This document shows positions 46,239 through 54,562 of a stretch of 64,000 bases of DNA, piece after piece. The position numbers and the translations under genes were made by a program. The DNA comes from Candidatus Magnetobacterium casense (GTDB taxonomy: Bacteria; Nitrospirota; Thermodesulfovibrionia; Thermodesulfovibrionales; Magnetobacteriaceae). The notes beneath the pieces were generated by a model, which had not been told where the DNA came from, did no database searches, and worked only from the letters and a program-made list of their open reading frames with translations. Location of the stretch: NCBI RefSeq assembly GCF_000714715.1, contig NZ_JMFO01000004.1, forward strand, positions 145,225 to 209,224. Reading direction: 5' to 3'. Each line of letters starts with the position of its first letter. Position 1 is the stretch's first letter.

Positions 46239-47792
46239 ATGAATGCAAAACAGTCTATCAGGCAGAAGCTGATGAAAATCAGCATGTTGGCAGTCTGTAT
46301 TGCCTTGTTACTGGCTGGCACCCTGTTGATTGCAACCGAAATAATCGTCTTCCGGCAGTCATTGATTGAAAGAATCGGCGTAATGGTGGAGACTATTGGC
46401 ACAAACACCACGGCCTCCCTGACGTTTAACGACCCAAAAACGGCTGAGGAGACCCTGTATTCACTGAAATCCGCCCCACATGTTACTTGTGCTGTCCTTT
46501 ATAATCGTGACGACAAGGTTCTGGCACTATACAATCGCGATGTATCGGGGATGGACTGTTCCCATCACCAGATCAGACAGTATGACTATCATATGGGATT
46601 GAATCATCTGGATGTTTTTCATCGAATCATGCTTGACAACGAAATCGTCGGCACGCTTTACATGAAGTCTGACATCAGGGAGATATATCACCGAATCAAG
46701 TGGTATGTGGTTACGATCCTCATAGTTACGATGCTATCTATTGCCACGGCCTTCCTGATAATGTCGCGCCTACAGAAGATCATCACAAAACCCCTGTCCG
46801 AAATGACCCATGTAATGTTAGCGATTTCAGAGAGCAAAGATTATTCGGCGCGGGTCGATATTCAGAATCAGGATGAATTTGGCCTTTTGGGCGAAAAATT
46901 TAATGAGATGCTGTTGCAAATCCAGAAACGCGATGCCGATCTTGCACTGCATCGGGAAAACCTTGAGCAAACGATAGCCACCCGTACATCCCAATTATAC
47001 AAGACACTTGATGAATTAAAACAAAGCCAAAAACACCTGATTCAATCTGAAAAGATGGCATCACTTGGGCAGTTGGTAGCCGGTGTGGCACATGAAATAA
47101 ACACGCCTGTAGGCATTGCAATAACGCTATCCTCGGCTATTGTTAAAACAACAGGTGATATAATGGCTGCATTCAACAATAAATCTCTTAATAAACTGCA
47201 ACTTGAGCAATACATTAACGAGGTGGGAGAGGGTAGTTCCGGTATATTAACAAACCTGCTTCGCTCTGCCGATTTAATTAAAAGGTTCAAAATGGTATCT
47301 ACAGATCAGTTAACACAGGACAGGCGAAAATTTAAGATAAAAAAGTATTTAGAGGAAATACTGATGACCCTTAAGCCAAAACTTAAGGATTACCCTCATA
47401 CTATTGAAATAAAATGTCCGGAAGACGTGGAGATGGATAGTTATCCCGGAGCATTAGCACAGATAATAACAAACCTCCTGCTGAACTCTCTCATACATGC
47501 CTATGAGCCTGACGACAAAGGCAATATCACAATTGAGGTCATAGACAAAGAAAGAGAAATTGTTGTAGAATATATAGATGATGGCAAAGGTATGTCTGCA
47601 GAGAATCTAAAGAGGGTGTTTGAGCCTTTTTTTACAACACGGCGAGGGTCAGGCGGCACCGGACTTGGATTACATATTGTGTATAACATAGTGACACAGA
47701 CCTTTGGTGGACGTATCGAATGTAACAGTATTGAGGGAGAGGGAACAAGATTTATAATCACTTTCCCTGTTAGTGAACTGGAGAGGGCATGA
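46239..47792 (+). CDS. CHASE8-like/HAMP sensor histidine kinase
   Basis: About 517 residues from ATG 46239 (AGAGG 8 nt upstream; ATG 46233 also possible). TM1 about 16-36; a periplasmic region (TNTTASLTFNDPKTAEETLY, AVLYNRDDKVLALY) of the CHASE8 type found in YfiN-like proteins; TM2 about 150-172; HAMP about 175-225; kinase core with His285 in GVAHEINTPVG and GGTGLGLHIVYNIV. The core from about residue 272 is almost identical in DNA and protein to the 41324 kinase, whereas the sensor part is unrelated. It overlaps the hybrid kinase gene by 4 nt (ATGA). Confidence 0.93.
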   Translation: MNAKQSIRQKLMKISMLAVCIALLLAGTLLIATEIIVFRQSLIERIGVMVETIGTNTTASLTFNDPKTAEETLYSLKSAPHVTCAVLYNRDDKVLALYNRDVSGMDCSHHQIRQYDYHMGLNHLDVFHRIMLDNEIVGTLYMKSDIREIYHRIKWYVVTILIVTMLSIATAFLIMSRLQKIITKPLSEMTHVMLAISESKDYSARVDIQNQDEFGLLGEKFNEMLLQIQKRDADLALHRENLEQTIATRTSQLYKTLDELKQSQKHLIQSEKMASLGQLVAGVAHEINTPVGIAITLSSAIVKTTGDIMAAFNNKSLNKLQLEQYINEVGEGSSGILTNLLRSADLIKRFKMVSTDQLTQDRRKFKIKKYLEEILMTLKPKLKDYPHTIEIKCPEDVEMDSYPGALAQIITNLLLNSLIHAYEPDDKGNITIEVIDKEREIVVEYIDDGKGMSAENLKRVFEPFFTTRRGSGGTGLGLHIVYNIVTQTFGGRIECNSIEGEGTRFIITFPVSELERA

Positions 47793-49516
47793 TTGACCAT
47801 AATGATGACGACAGCTTCTTCTATCAGGAGGGCAGGGTAAGCAGTTTTTCAGAGACGGCCCAGAGGTGGAAGGTAATGATAGTAGACGATGAGCCGGAAG
47901 TGCATACAATGACGAGATTTGCGTTGAGTAATTTTGCCTATGAAGGCAAGTCTCTGGATTTTTTAAGCGCCTACTCCGGCGGTGAGGCAAAACATCTCAT
48001 TGCTGAAAATCCTGATACTGCCGTTATGCTTTTAGACGTCGTGATGGAAGACAGTCATTCCGGACTACATACCACGAAATATGTCAGAGAAGAGTTGAAG
48101 AACAATCTTGTACGGATTATTCTAAGGACAGGTCAACCCGGACAGGCCCCAAAACAGGACGTCATTGTTAATTACGATATCAATGATTACATAGAAAAAA
48201 CCGAATTAACAATAGACAAGTTTAACATAGCAATGATCTTGTCCTTAAGGACATACAATGACATTATAACCATAGAGAACACAAAAAGAAGCCTTGAAAA
48301 AGCAATCATGGAAAAAGAGGCATCCATTGCTGCCAACTCTGCCAAGAGCCAATTTCTTGCCAATATGAGTCATGAAATTCGCACCCCTATGAATGCCATT
48401 ATCGGATTGACGGAACTTGTCCTGGATACGCAATTACAGCAACAGCAAAGGGAGTACCTCGAAGCAGTGCTTAACTCAGCCAATGCCCTTTTAGTGCTCA
48501 TAAACGGCATCCTGGACCTTTCAAAGATTGAGGCTGGTAAGCTGGAGCTTGAGGAGACGGAGTTTGACCTTAGGCAATTAGTGGAAAACATATGTGCTCC
48601 ACTTGCAGTTCAGGCACACAAGAAAGGACTGAAACTCTCAAGCCACATAAAGCCTGGGGTACCTCTGAAACTCAAAGGCGACCCGGCCAGACTTGGGCAG
48701 ATACTTTTTAACTTAGTGGGCAATGCGATAAAGTTTACCGTAACGGGTGAGATATTGGTGGAGGTGCAACTGCAGCCGGATAATACGGATGATAAATCGG
48801 CCTTGCTGCATTTTGCGGTAACAGATAGCGGCATAGGGATACCTGCATCCAAGTTTAACCAAATATTTGAGAGTTTCTCACAGGCAGACGACTCAACGAC
48901 AAGAAAATATGGTGGTACCGGTCTGGGCCTTACCATAGCAAAACAGTTGGTTGCGCTTATGGGTGGCAGAATGTGGCTGCAAAGCACCGAGGGTAAGGGC
49001 AGCACCTTTCATTTTACCGTCGGCTTTGGCCTGAGTGACAACACTCCGGAGACGTCCGTATATAATAACATGAAGGTGCTTTCCAGGCACCCTGAAAAAA
49101 CAGACGGGATGCTGCCAAAACCTCAAGCGCCTCAGGTTACAGAGACCTCGTGTCGCATCCTGCTTGTTGAGGATAACATAGTAAACCGGATGGTTGCCGG
49201 AGGGATATTAAAACAGCACGGCTATACCGTAACGGAGGCAGTGGATGGTGAAAAGGCTGTTGAGCTGGTTTCCGAGTTAATGTTTGATTTGATTCTTATG
49301 GACGTGCAAATGCCGGGAATGGATGGTTTTGAAACAACAAAAATAATAAAGTCCTCTGAAAGCACCCGTCATATTCCTATTATTGCAATGACCGCTCATG
49401 CACTAAAAGGAGACAGGGAGCGTTGTATAGAGGCGGGAATGGACGACTATATTACGAAACCGATTAATTCCAACGAGTTGATTAAAATCATCAAGAAATA
49501 TACCCATAGAGAGTAA
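47789..49516 (+). CDS. hybrid histidine kinase with receivers at both ends
   Basis: 575 residues, no membrane segment. N-terminal receiver-like domain (D83 in VMLLDVVMED; long LILRTGQPGQAPKQDVIV); HisKA with His195 in NMSHEIRTPMNAI; HATPase with LFNLVGNAIKFT, DSGIGIP, FSQADDSTTRKYGGTGLGL; C-terminal receiver with D505 in LILMDVQMPGMDGFE and ITKPINSNEL. It starts in the last codons of the membrane kinase, and is probably the next step in its phosphorelay. No output domain is seen. Confidence 0.94.
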   Translation: MIDHNDDDSFFYQEGRVSSFSETAQRWKVMIVDDEPEVHTMTRFALSNFAYEGKSLDFLSAYSGGEAKHLIAENPDTAVMLLDVVMEDSHSGLHTTKYVREELKNNLVRIILRTGQPGQAPKQDVIVNYDINDYIEKTELTIDKFNIAMILSLRTYNDIITIENTKRSLEKAIMEKEASIAANSAKSQFLANMSHEIRTPMNAIIGLTELVLDTQLQQQQREYLEAVLNSANALLVLINGILDLSKIEAGKLELEETEFDLRQLVENICAPLAVQAHKKGLKLSSHIKPGVPLKLKGDPARLGQILFNLVGNAIKFTVTGEILVEVQLQPDNTDDKSALLHFAVTDSGIGIPASKFNQIFESFSQADDSTTRKYGGTGLGLTIAKQLVALMGGRMWLQSTEGKGSTFHFTVGFGLSDNTPETSVYNNMKVLSRHPEKTDGMLPKPQAPQVTETSCRILLVEDNIVNRMVAGGILKQHGYTVTEAVDGEKAVELVSELMFDLILMDVQMPGMDGFETTKIIKSSESTRHIPIIAMTAHALKGDRERCIEAGMDDYITKPINSNELIKIIKKYTHRE

Positions 49517-49534
49517 ACACCGGAAAGTTTTGCC

Positions 49535-49701
49535 GTATCCTCTTAAAAAAGCATGGTAAAATTATTTTTGTGGTTTAAAGACATGGATTCCAGCTTTCGC
49601 TGGAATGACAATAATAGCCTTTTCCTAAGTGTGTCATTCCTGTGTAAACAGGAATCCAGAAAGCGTAAAAACGTAGTTACCCTGAAATATAAAGAAGATA
49701 C
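49535..49701. mobile_element. MITE-like element, copy 3
   Basis: Starts GTATCCTCTTAAAAAAGC and ends AAAGAAGATAC. The internal palindrome is ATTCCAGCTTTCGCTGGAAT, changed symmetrically relative to copy 1 (both sides of the stem), and TTCCTGTGTAAACAGGAA replaces the second hairpin, again keeping the stem. Compensatory changes suggest the hairpins matter. Confidence 0.78.
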
Positions 49702-49798
49702 GATTTTTATATGAAATGTATGGTAATATATTAATGGACATGATGAATTAACATGAACCCTGAACTGACAGTGTCAGGATACTGAGGAGGTATACATA

Positions 49799-50290
49799 AT
49801 GGAAAACGTCTCAATCCACGAGATCATAGAGATGGCGCTCAGAACGGAGAAACTCGGCTTCTCATACTACAGCGAACTTGCACAGAAGTTTAAAAAAAAC
49901 GATGAGTTACACGCCCTCTTTAACAACCTCGCCCAAAACGAGGTTGCTCACGCCGCCAGATTCACAAAGCTCAAGGAGTCCCTGCAGCAGGAGCAACTGG
50001 AGAACTGGCCGGAGGTATCTCAGTACATGAGGTCGTATGTGGAATCTGCCTTTTTCATGGGGGCCAACAAGGCCGTCCCGCACATGCAAAACATACAAGA
50101 CCCCAATGCCGCCCTGGGCCTGGCCATCGCCTTTGAAAAAGAAACCCTCCTGTACTTCTACGGCATGGCCGACGCCATCAAAGACAACAAAGACCGACAC
50201 GTACTCGATGAGATAATCAAAGAGGAAAAAAGCCACATTGTCACCTTGAGCGACCTCAAGGAAAAACTCTCCAAGGCTGCAGGCAGGTAA
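49799..50290 (+). CDS. ferritin-like diiron protein (rubrerythrin-type, without rubredoxin domain)
   Basis: 163 residues of four-helix-bundle type. Ligand-like residues: E17 region (LRTEKLGFSYYSEL), NEVAH, FEKETLLYFY and KEEKSHIVTL, giving the two ExxH motifs of ferritin-like proteins. There is no C-terminal CxxC rubredoxin part. GAGGAGG precedes the ATG. Likely role: iron binding or peroxide reduction. It stands alone between two repeat regions. Confidence 0.85.
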   Translation: MENVSIHEIIEMALRTEKLGFSYYSELAQKFKKNDELHALFNNLAQNEVAHAARFTKLKESLQQEQLENWPEVSQYMRSYVESAFFMGANKAVPHMQNIQDPNAALGLAIAFEKETLLYFYGMADAIKDNKDRHVLDEIIKEEKSHIVTLSDLKEKLSKAAGR

Positions 50291-50385
50291 ACACGTATCT
50301 GCTTAATCTCTCATGGTGGCTATACTGAAATGACACAGGGTTTTTCAGGCATTATAATGTAGTGTGAAATAATGGGGTCAAGGGG

Positions 50386-50500
50386 AGCAGTCCCCTTTTA
50401 TGCGGGGGGGAGCAGTCCCCTTTTATGCGGGGGGGCGCTGACCCCTTTTATGCCGGGGGTCGCTGACCCCTTTTATGCCGGGGGTCGCTGACCCCTTGAC
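50386..50500 (+). repeat. 25-bp tandem repeats, four units plus a partial unit
   Basis: Units at 50386, 50411, 50436 and 50461, each 25 bp, of the form AGCAGTCCCCTTTTATGCGG or CGCTGACCCCTTTTATGCCG followed by a G run, with a partial fifth unit that ends in CCCCTTGACCCC. They derive from the GC-rich repeat family, whose core flanks the array. Together with about 50507-50556 (the CCAATCGAAA repeat) they fill the 335-bp gap; no gene is seen before 50627. Confidence 0.88.
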
Positions 50501-50626
50501 CCCGTAAAAATGCCACGTTTGTTGTATTTAACCCAATCGAAACGTGCTATATACGACAAAGTAAATTTACCGTGATTACAACCTCCAATGGTTTTAATAA
50601 AAATAGCATCTGTGGTATAATGAGAT

Positions 50627-50887
50627 ATGGACTTCATGCAGATAGTGGATGCCGTAAAAGAGGTAGGACTTGTCCCGGTGATTGTAATACTGTTGATCTT
50701 GCTTCACTTCAAGCATGTGTCCAGACTTGAAAAACAAAATGAGAAATTAATGGGCACATTATTAAAGATATTGGAGGAAAACAGACATGGAACTAAGATG
50801 GATAGTAGATATAATACTCCTGATAACGTTCATAGTGGTCGCCTTCCTGACAGAGAAAAAGATAGACAGAGTAGACAAGTTGATTGA
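50627..50887 (+). CDS. small membrane protein
   Basis: 86 residues. One membrane segment (about 13-28; LVPVIVILLILLHF), then a charged helix and a Ser/Asp/Arg-rich tail. TATAAT lies only 5 nt before the ATG, so the transcript would be leaderless; no Shine-Dalgarno. The last third overlaps another small ORF in a different frame, and the tail composition suggests it may be non-coding in this frame. It looks like a holin- or anchor-type protein; family unknown. Confidence 0.5.
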   Translation: MDFMQIVDAVKEVGLVPVIVILLILLHFKHVSRLEKQNEKLMGTLLKILEENRHGTKMDSRYNTPDNVHSGRLPDREKDRQSRQVD

Positions 50888-50909
50888 AGAAAAATTGGAT
50901 AAATTTTAG
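50787..50909 (+). CDS. 40-residue membrane peptide overlapping the preceding ORF
   Basis: ATG at 50787 has TTGGAGG about 10 nt upstream. The product is MELRWIVDIILLITFIVV and then AFLTEKK, followed by a charged helix ending KLIEEKLDKF: one membrane segment, then a helix, much like the first ORF in layout. It runs 22 bases past the stop of the first ORF. The ribosome site and amphipathic pattern support coding despite its size. Confidence 0.5.
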   Translation: MELRWIVDIILLITFIVVAFLTEKKIDRVDKLIEEKLDKF

Positions 50910-50959
50910 AGCACGTTCACGAAAAGGGACGCTCTCGTGTTTTAAATCTTTTCAATTAT

Positions 50960-51050
50960 GTTTACTTAGGATTAAGAATAATGAGAGGTCGAGGGGGCTT
51001 CTTCGTGCCCGGGGCGGCTCGCCCCCCCCTTTCCTGTACCTCTTTATTTC
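50960..51050 (+). repeat. degraded GC-rich GGGGTCAAGGGG-type repeat
   Basis: AGGATTAAGAATAATGAGAG, GTCGAGGGGGCTTCTTCGTG and CCCGGGGCGGCTCGCCCCCC resemble the 43250 copy. It separates the small membrane ORFs from the convergent rnr gene and could form a strong hairpin between them. Confidence 0.65.
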
Positions 51051-51102
51051 GGTTCCTTTTCATTTCAAGTGGGTAACTTTGCCTCCCTTTGTGAAAGCAC
51101 CT

Positions 51103-53193
51103 TCACATGGCGAAAAAGACTTCACGTTCTTGCATGTCTACGCCGCTGATCCGCACGGATAGCTTGCCGCCAAAGAAGAAGCGCTTCTTTGTCCGGATGC
51201 CCTTTATCGACAGATCGGCCTCGTCATAGACGTAACTATCACCAATCATCGCCGAGATGTCCAGAAAGCCGTCAACGAAGTAGTCATTGAGCCTCACCTT
51301 CAATCCACCGGCGTTGACGCCAACGATACTGCCCTCAAGGGTTTTGCCAACCATTCCCTTCATCAGCCACGCACGAAGGGCCTTGAGCGTCTCGCGCTCA
51401 ACGTCATCGGCAATCCGCTCACGGGCCGACGAATGAAACGCTATGTCGCCAAGGGCGGCCTCAAATGCCTTCAGCTTTTTGTCAGAGAGGCGTTTGTTGG
51501 CTATAACGTCCCGCAAGACCCTATGCACCACAAGGTCGGGATACCGCCGGATGGGCGACGTAAAGTGTGTGTAGCACTCCGATGCCAACCCAAAGTGCCC
51601 CACGTTCGTCACCGAATACCGCGCCTGCTTGAGACTCCTCAGTACGAGGTAGTTTATAAGCTCCTCGTATGGCCCACCACAAGCCTTGCCGATCAACCGT
51701 GGCATGTCACGCGGACTCAACCGCTGTTTGCCTACACTGATCAAATGCCGGGCTACCTTGATGATATCAATCATCTTGCGCTGGTCAGGCTCCTCATGTA
51801 TCCTGTAGAGCGACGGGACACCGGCATCGGCTATACGCCTGGCCACGGCCTCGTTTGCCGCTATCATAAACTCCTCAATGAGCATATGGGCGGGATTGCG
51901 TCTGACACTCACGATCCCCTCAAGGTTGCCCAGGATGTCAATGATGACCTCCGGTTCGGGCAGGTCGAAGTCCAGACTGCCTCGCTTCATCCTGCGCCGC
52001 CGCAGGGCCGCACAGAGTTCCTCCATAAGCTCAAAGTCGCCCAGGAGATAGCTATAACGCTGCCTGAGCGCCTTATCGCCATCGTTGAGCATCCGTGAGA
52101 CGTCCGTGTATGTCATCCGCTCGTTGCTGTTGATGACGGAGGTGTAGCATGAAACGCCTGTGCACTGTCCCTCAGCGGTAAAGGCCATCTCAACCGTGAA
52201 TGCCAACCTGTCTCTTTTGGGTCTGAGACTGCACAGCTCCTCAGACAGGCGCTTGGGCAGCATCGGGATCACCCTGTCGGGGAGATACACGCTTGTGCCC
52301 CGCCGCCTGGCCTCCACGTCTATGTTGGACTCCCAGGGGACAAAGTGCGACACGTCGGCAATGTGGACGTAGAGTCTGTAACCGTCAGGGGTCTTGACAA
52401 TCGATATGGCGTCGTCAAAGTCCTTTGCCTTTTCGCCGTCGATGGTCACCGTGTTGAGGATTCGCAGGTCGTGCCTCTGTGCAATGATATCCGGCGTGAT
52501 GTGGTGAGGCAGTTGCCTGGCCTCCTCCGAAACCGTCGCAGCAAACCTCTTGGGCAAACCAAACTCTTCCACGATTGAGTCTATTTCGGAGACGGGTGCG
52601 TCGGCCACCTCAAGCACCTTCAATATCTTACCCACGGCGGGGGCATCGTCGGAGTCGTACTGCTTGATCTCAACAATGACCGTATCCCCCTCTTTGACCT
52701 TGTCCTTCTTGAGCTTGGGAATGTCTATTGTAAAGGGGATGGAGCGTTTCTTTGGCTGTACGTAATACCTGCCTTTGTTGCACATCAGTCTGCCAACAAC
52801 GTTTGCATGGGCACGCTGCAATATCTTGACGATCCGGCCATCCCTCCTGAGGGGATTCTCAATCACGGCAATGACCCTGTCGGCATCCATTGCTCCCATC
52901 GTCTTTCGCTGCGGGATGAAGACGTCACGCTCTCCGGGTGTCTCCAGTACCACAAAGCCATAGCCCTCCCTGTTGGCCTCAAAATATCCCGTGGCAATGG
53001 CGCTCTCATGTTTCTTGTCATACAGTCCGCCGGGGGTAACGGCTATGTCGCCATCTCTGACCATCTGCCGGAGCATCTTCTTTAGCGAGCTGGACTCCTT
53101 CTTGGTAGTGCAAAACTCCTTGGACATGACCCTGAAGGACACCGGCTTTTTTCTGGATTTTATGTATGCGCTGAGGGATTCTCTGCTGATCAT
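51103..53193 (-). CDS. rnr: ribonuclease R (RNB-family exoribonuclease)
   Basis: 696 residues (E. coli RNase R is about 810). N-terminal helix-turn-helix-like and cold-shock regions (TGYFEANREGYGFV, RDVFIPQRKTMGAMD), RNB catalytic domain with DGEKAKDFDDAISIV (metal-binding Asp residues), HIADVSHFVPW, SLRPKRDRLAFTVEM, HFTSPIRRYPDLVVHRVL, and C-terminal S1 domain. The lysine-rich tail of the E. coli enzyme is absent. It degrades structured RNA 3' to 5'. Transcribed toward the repeat region; its upstream neighbour (StiP gene) points the same way. Confidence 0.95.
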   Translation of the reverse strand: MISRESLSAYIKSRKKPVSFRVMSKEFCTTKKESSSLKKMLRQMVRDGDIAVTPGGLYDKKHESAIATGYFEANREGYGFVVLETPGERDVFIPQRKTMGAMDADRVIAVIENPLRRDGRIVKILQRAHANVVGRLMCNKGRYYVQPKKRSIPFTIDIPKLKKDKVKEGDTVIVEIKQYDSDDAPAVGKILKVLEVADAPVSEIDSIVEEFGLPKRFAATVSEEARQLPHHITPDIIAQRHDLRILNTVTIDGEKAKDFDDAISIVKTPDGYRLYVHIADVSHFVPWESNIDVEARRRGTSVYLPDRVIPMLPKRLSEELCSLRPKRDRLAFTVEMAFTAEGQCTGVSCYTSVINSNERMTYTDVSRMLNDGDKALRQRYSYLLGDFELMEELCAALRRRRMKRGSLDFDLPEPEVIIDILGNLEGIVSVRRNPAHMLIEEFMIAANEAVARRIADAGVPSLYRIHEEPDQRKMIDIIKVARHLISVGKQRLSPRDMPRLIGKACGGPYEELINYLVLRSLKQARYSVTNVGHFGLASECYTHFTSPIRRYPDLVVHRVLRDVIANKRLSDKKLKAFEAALGDIAFHSSARERIADDVERETLKALRAWLMKGMVGKTLEGSIVGVNAGGLKVRLNDYFVDGFLDISAMIGDSYVYDEADLSIKGIRTKKRFFFGGKLSVRISGVDMQEREVFFAM

Positions 53194-53354
53194 ATGGGCC
53201 TAGCAGACCACCTTGTCAAGAGCTTCATAGCGTTTCTCATTGTTACTTTTATTTTCAAAAGGGATATAGTCAAACATATATTTTATATTAATCAATTTCG
53301 CATCGTTTTTACAAGTAAAATTCGTATCCGGCGTGGAGCGCATTGATGTGTCTC

Positions 53355-54455
53355 TTATGCAATAACAGCCGTTGCGTTGTAGGGCATATCGGCAACAGCC
53401 TCAACCTCTACGCCCCGTTCAGTGGCCAGCATGAGTATGTGTGAGATATCGGGCATATCCACGGACCTCACCAGGATCAGTCTGGGGATTCTCCGGAGCA
53501 GTGCGCGTGTGGTCTCACCGATTCCGGGCTTTATGTGGTTTATGTCGTCTACGTTATAGGTGTTCATGACCTTTTTTATAAACACCCTGCTGCGTGCAGC
53601 CGCCTCTGCCCTGCCATTATCGGACAACAGTGGCATCCCGATATCCGCTGATGGCGTCTCCCTGATGGTTGCCATGATGTTGTCTATAAACCACAGTGAG
53701 AGGTCTGCCTCCCTGAACTCCTCATAGAACATGCACCCATGAAAGTCCCCGGCCCCTATGAAATCGCCGTTTAGGATGGAGCGGCTTACCAGACCGGATA
53801 TCGTGGAGTTCAACAGCGAAAAGGCAATCAGATAGTCATCCCTGCAACAGGCCACCGCTGCCGTGCCGGAGAGGTCGGCCAACACATGTAGATCGGCACT
53901 GATGTTGGTACCATGTCGCAAGTTAAACCCCTCAACTGCGTGCCTGAGTTCCCCTGATATGGCACCCTTTCCCGTCCAGCCATCAACAAAGACAATCTCT
54001 GCCCCTGCATGTGTGCAGAGTATGTATCGCAGGGCATTTTCGTCTATCCCCCTGTCCCTGATGATGGAGATGGCGTAGTGGGCAACGTCCCTGTCAAAGA
54101 TTTCCCGCAGCGTTCTTTTCAGCAAGACACCAAGGGGGGTACCGGCCCTGGCAAGAGAAACAATGACAAACCTGTCCTTGCGGCTTGTGTACCTGGCCAG
54201 TGCGAGTATCTCTGCGGCCATCCGGCGTCTGTTGTCGCTCACCGCCTGGAAAAAAATATCGAGGTACCTTTGCCCCGGCAATGACTCCCGTGATATCATC
54301 TCGCTATAGTGTCGGGCGCCAGAGCGCAGCAGCCTCTCCTTAGTTTGGAGGTCTACAACTGCCATTTCGACGGGCTTAAGGAGAAAAACCACATCGTCTT
54401 GCAGGTAACTGCCATGGAAGGTCTGGTCACCCGTTTGTTTAAGTGTAAGGCTCAA
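53355..54455 (-). CDS. StiP-family (PRTase/TRSP-like) protein
   Basis: 366 residues. SYLQDDVVFLLKP, RLLRSGARHYSEMIS, IVSLARAGTPLGVLL, HYAISIIRDRGIDENALRYI and VFVDGWTGKGAISGEL are diagnostic of the StiP/PF11202 family. These proteins usually occur in tellurite-resistance/stress (ter) clusters with TerD, ATP-grasp and HAD genes; none is seen here. Annotated as a cysteine protease or phosphoribosyltransferase-like protein, with little experimental support. It lies 161 bp upstream of rnr. Confidence 0.85.
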   Translation of the reverse strand: MSLTLKQTGDQTFHGSYLQDDVVFLLKPVEMAVVDLQTKERLLRSGARHYSEMISRESLPGQRYLDIFFQAVSDNRRRMAAEILALARYTSRKDRFVIVSLARAGTPLGVLLKRTLREIFDRDVAHYAISIIRDRGIDENALRYILCTHAGAEIVFVDGWTGKGAISGELRHAVEGFNLRHGTNISADLHVLADLSGTAAVACCRDDYLIAFSLLNSTISGLVSRSILNGDFIGAGDFHGCMFYEEFREADLSLWFIDNIMATIRETPSADIGMPLLSDNGRAEAAARSRVFIKKVMNTYNVDDINHIKPGIGETTRALLRRIPRLILVRSVDMPDISHILMLATERGVEVEAVADMPYNATAVIA

Positions 54456-54525
54456 GAGCTATATTAGCATATCCGTTACATTAATTGCCTGCGGTAAATT
54501 TTTGGAACAAGAACAATTCGCCCCC

Positions 54526-54555
54526 TTGATTATTTAATCAACACTATTGTACAAT
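54526..54555 (+). promoter_or_regulatory. predicted promoter of the REC-HD-GYP gene
   Basis: TTGATT at 54526-54531, an 18-bp spacer and TACAAT at 54550-54555. The next in-frame ATG (54563) is 7 nt beyond the box, about where transcription should start, so the message may be leaderless. Confidence 0.5.
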
Positions 54556-54562
54556 GATTCCT

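Noticed and set aside
50386..50500. CRISPR array
   Set aside because: The 25-bp units are contiguous and derived from a local repeat; no spacers.
50884..51162. 92-residue ORF between the small membrane ORFs and rnr
   Set aside because: It crosses the GC-rich repeat and runs into the rnr 3' end; no ribosome site.
51433..52098. Plus-strand frame opposite rnr
   Set aside because: It lies within the RNB catalytic domain of RNase R; no ribosome site or motif.
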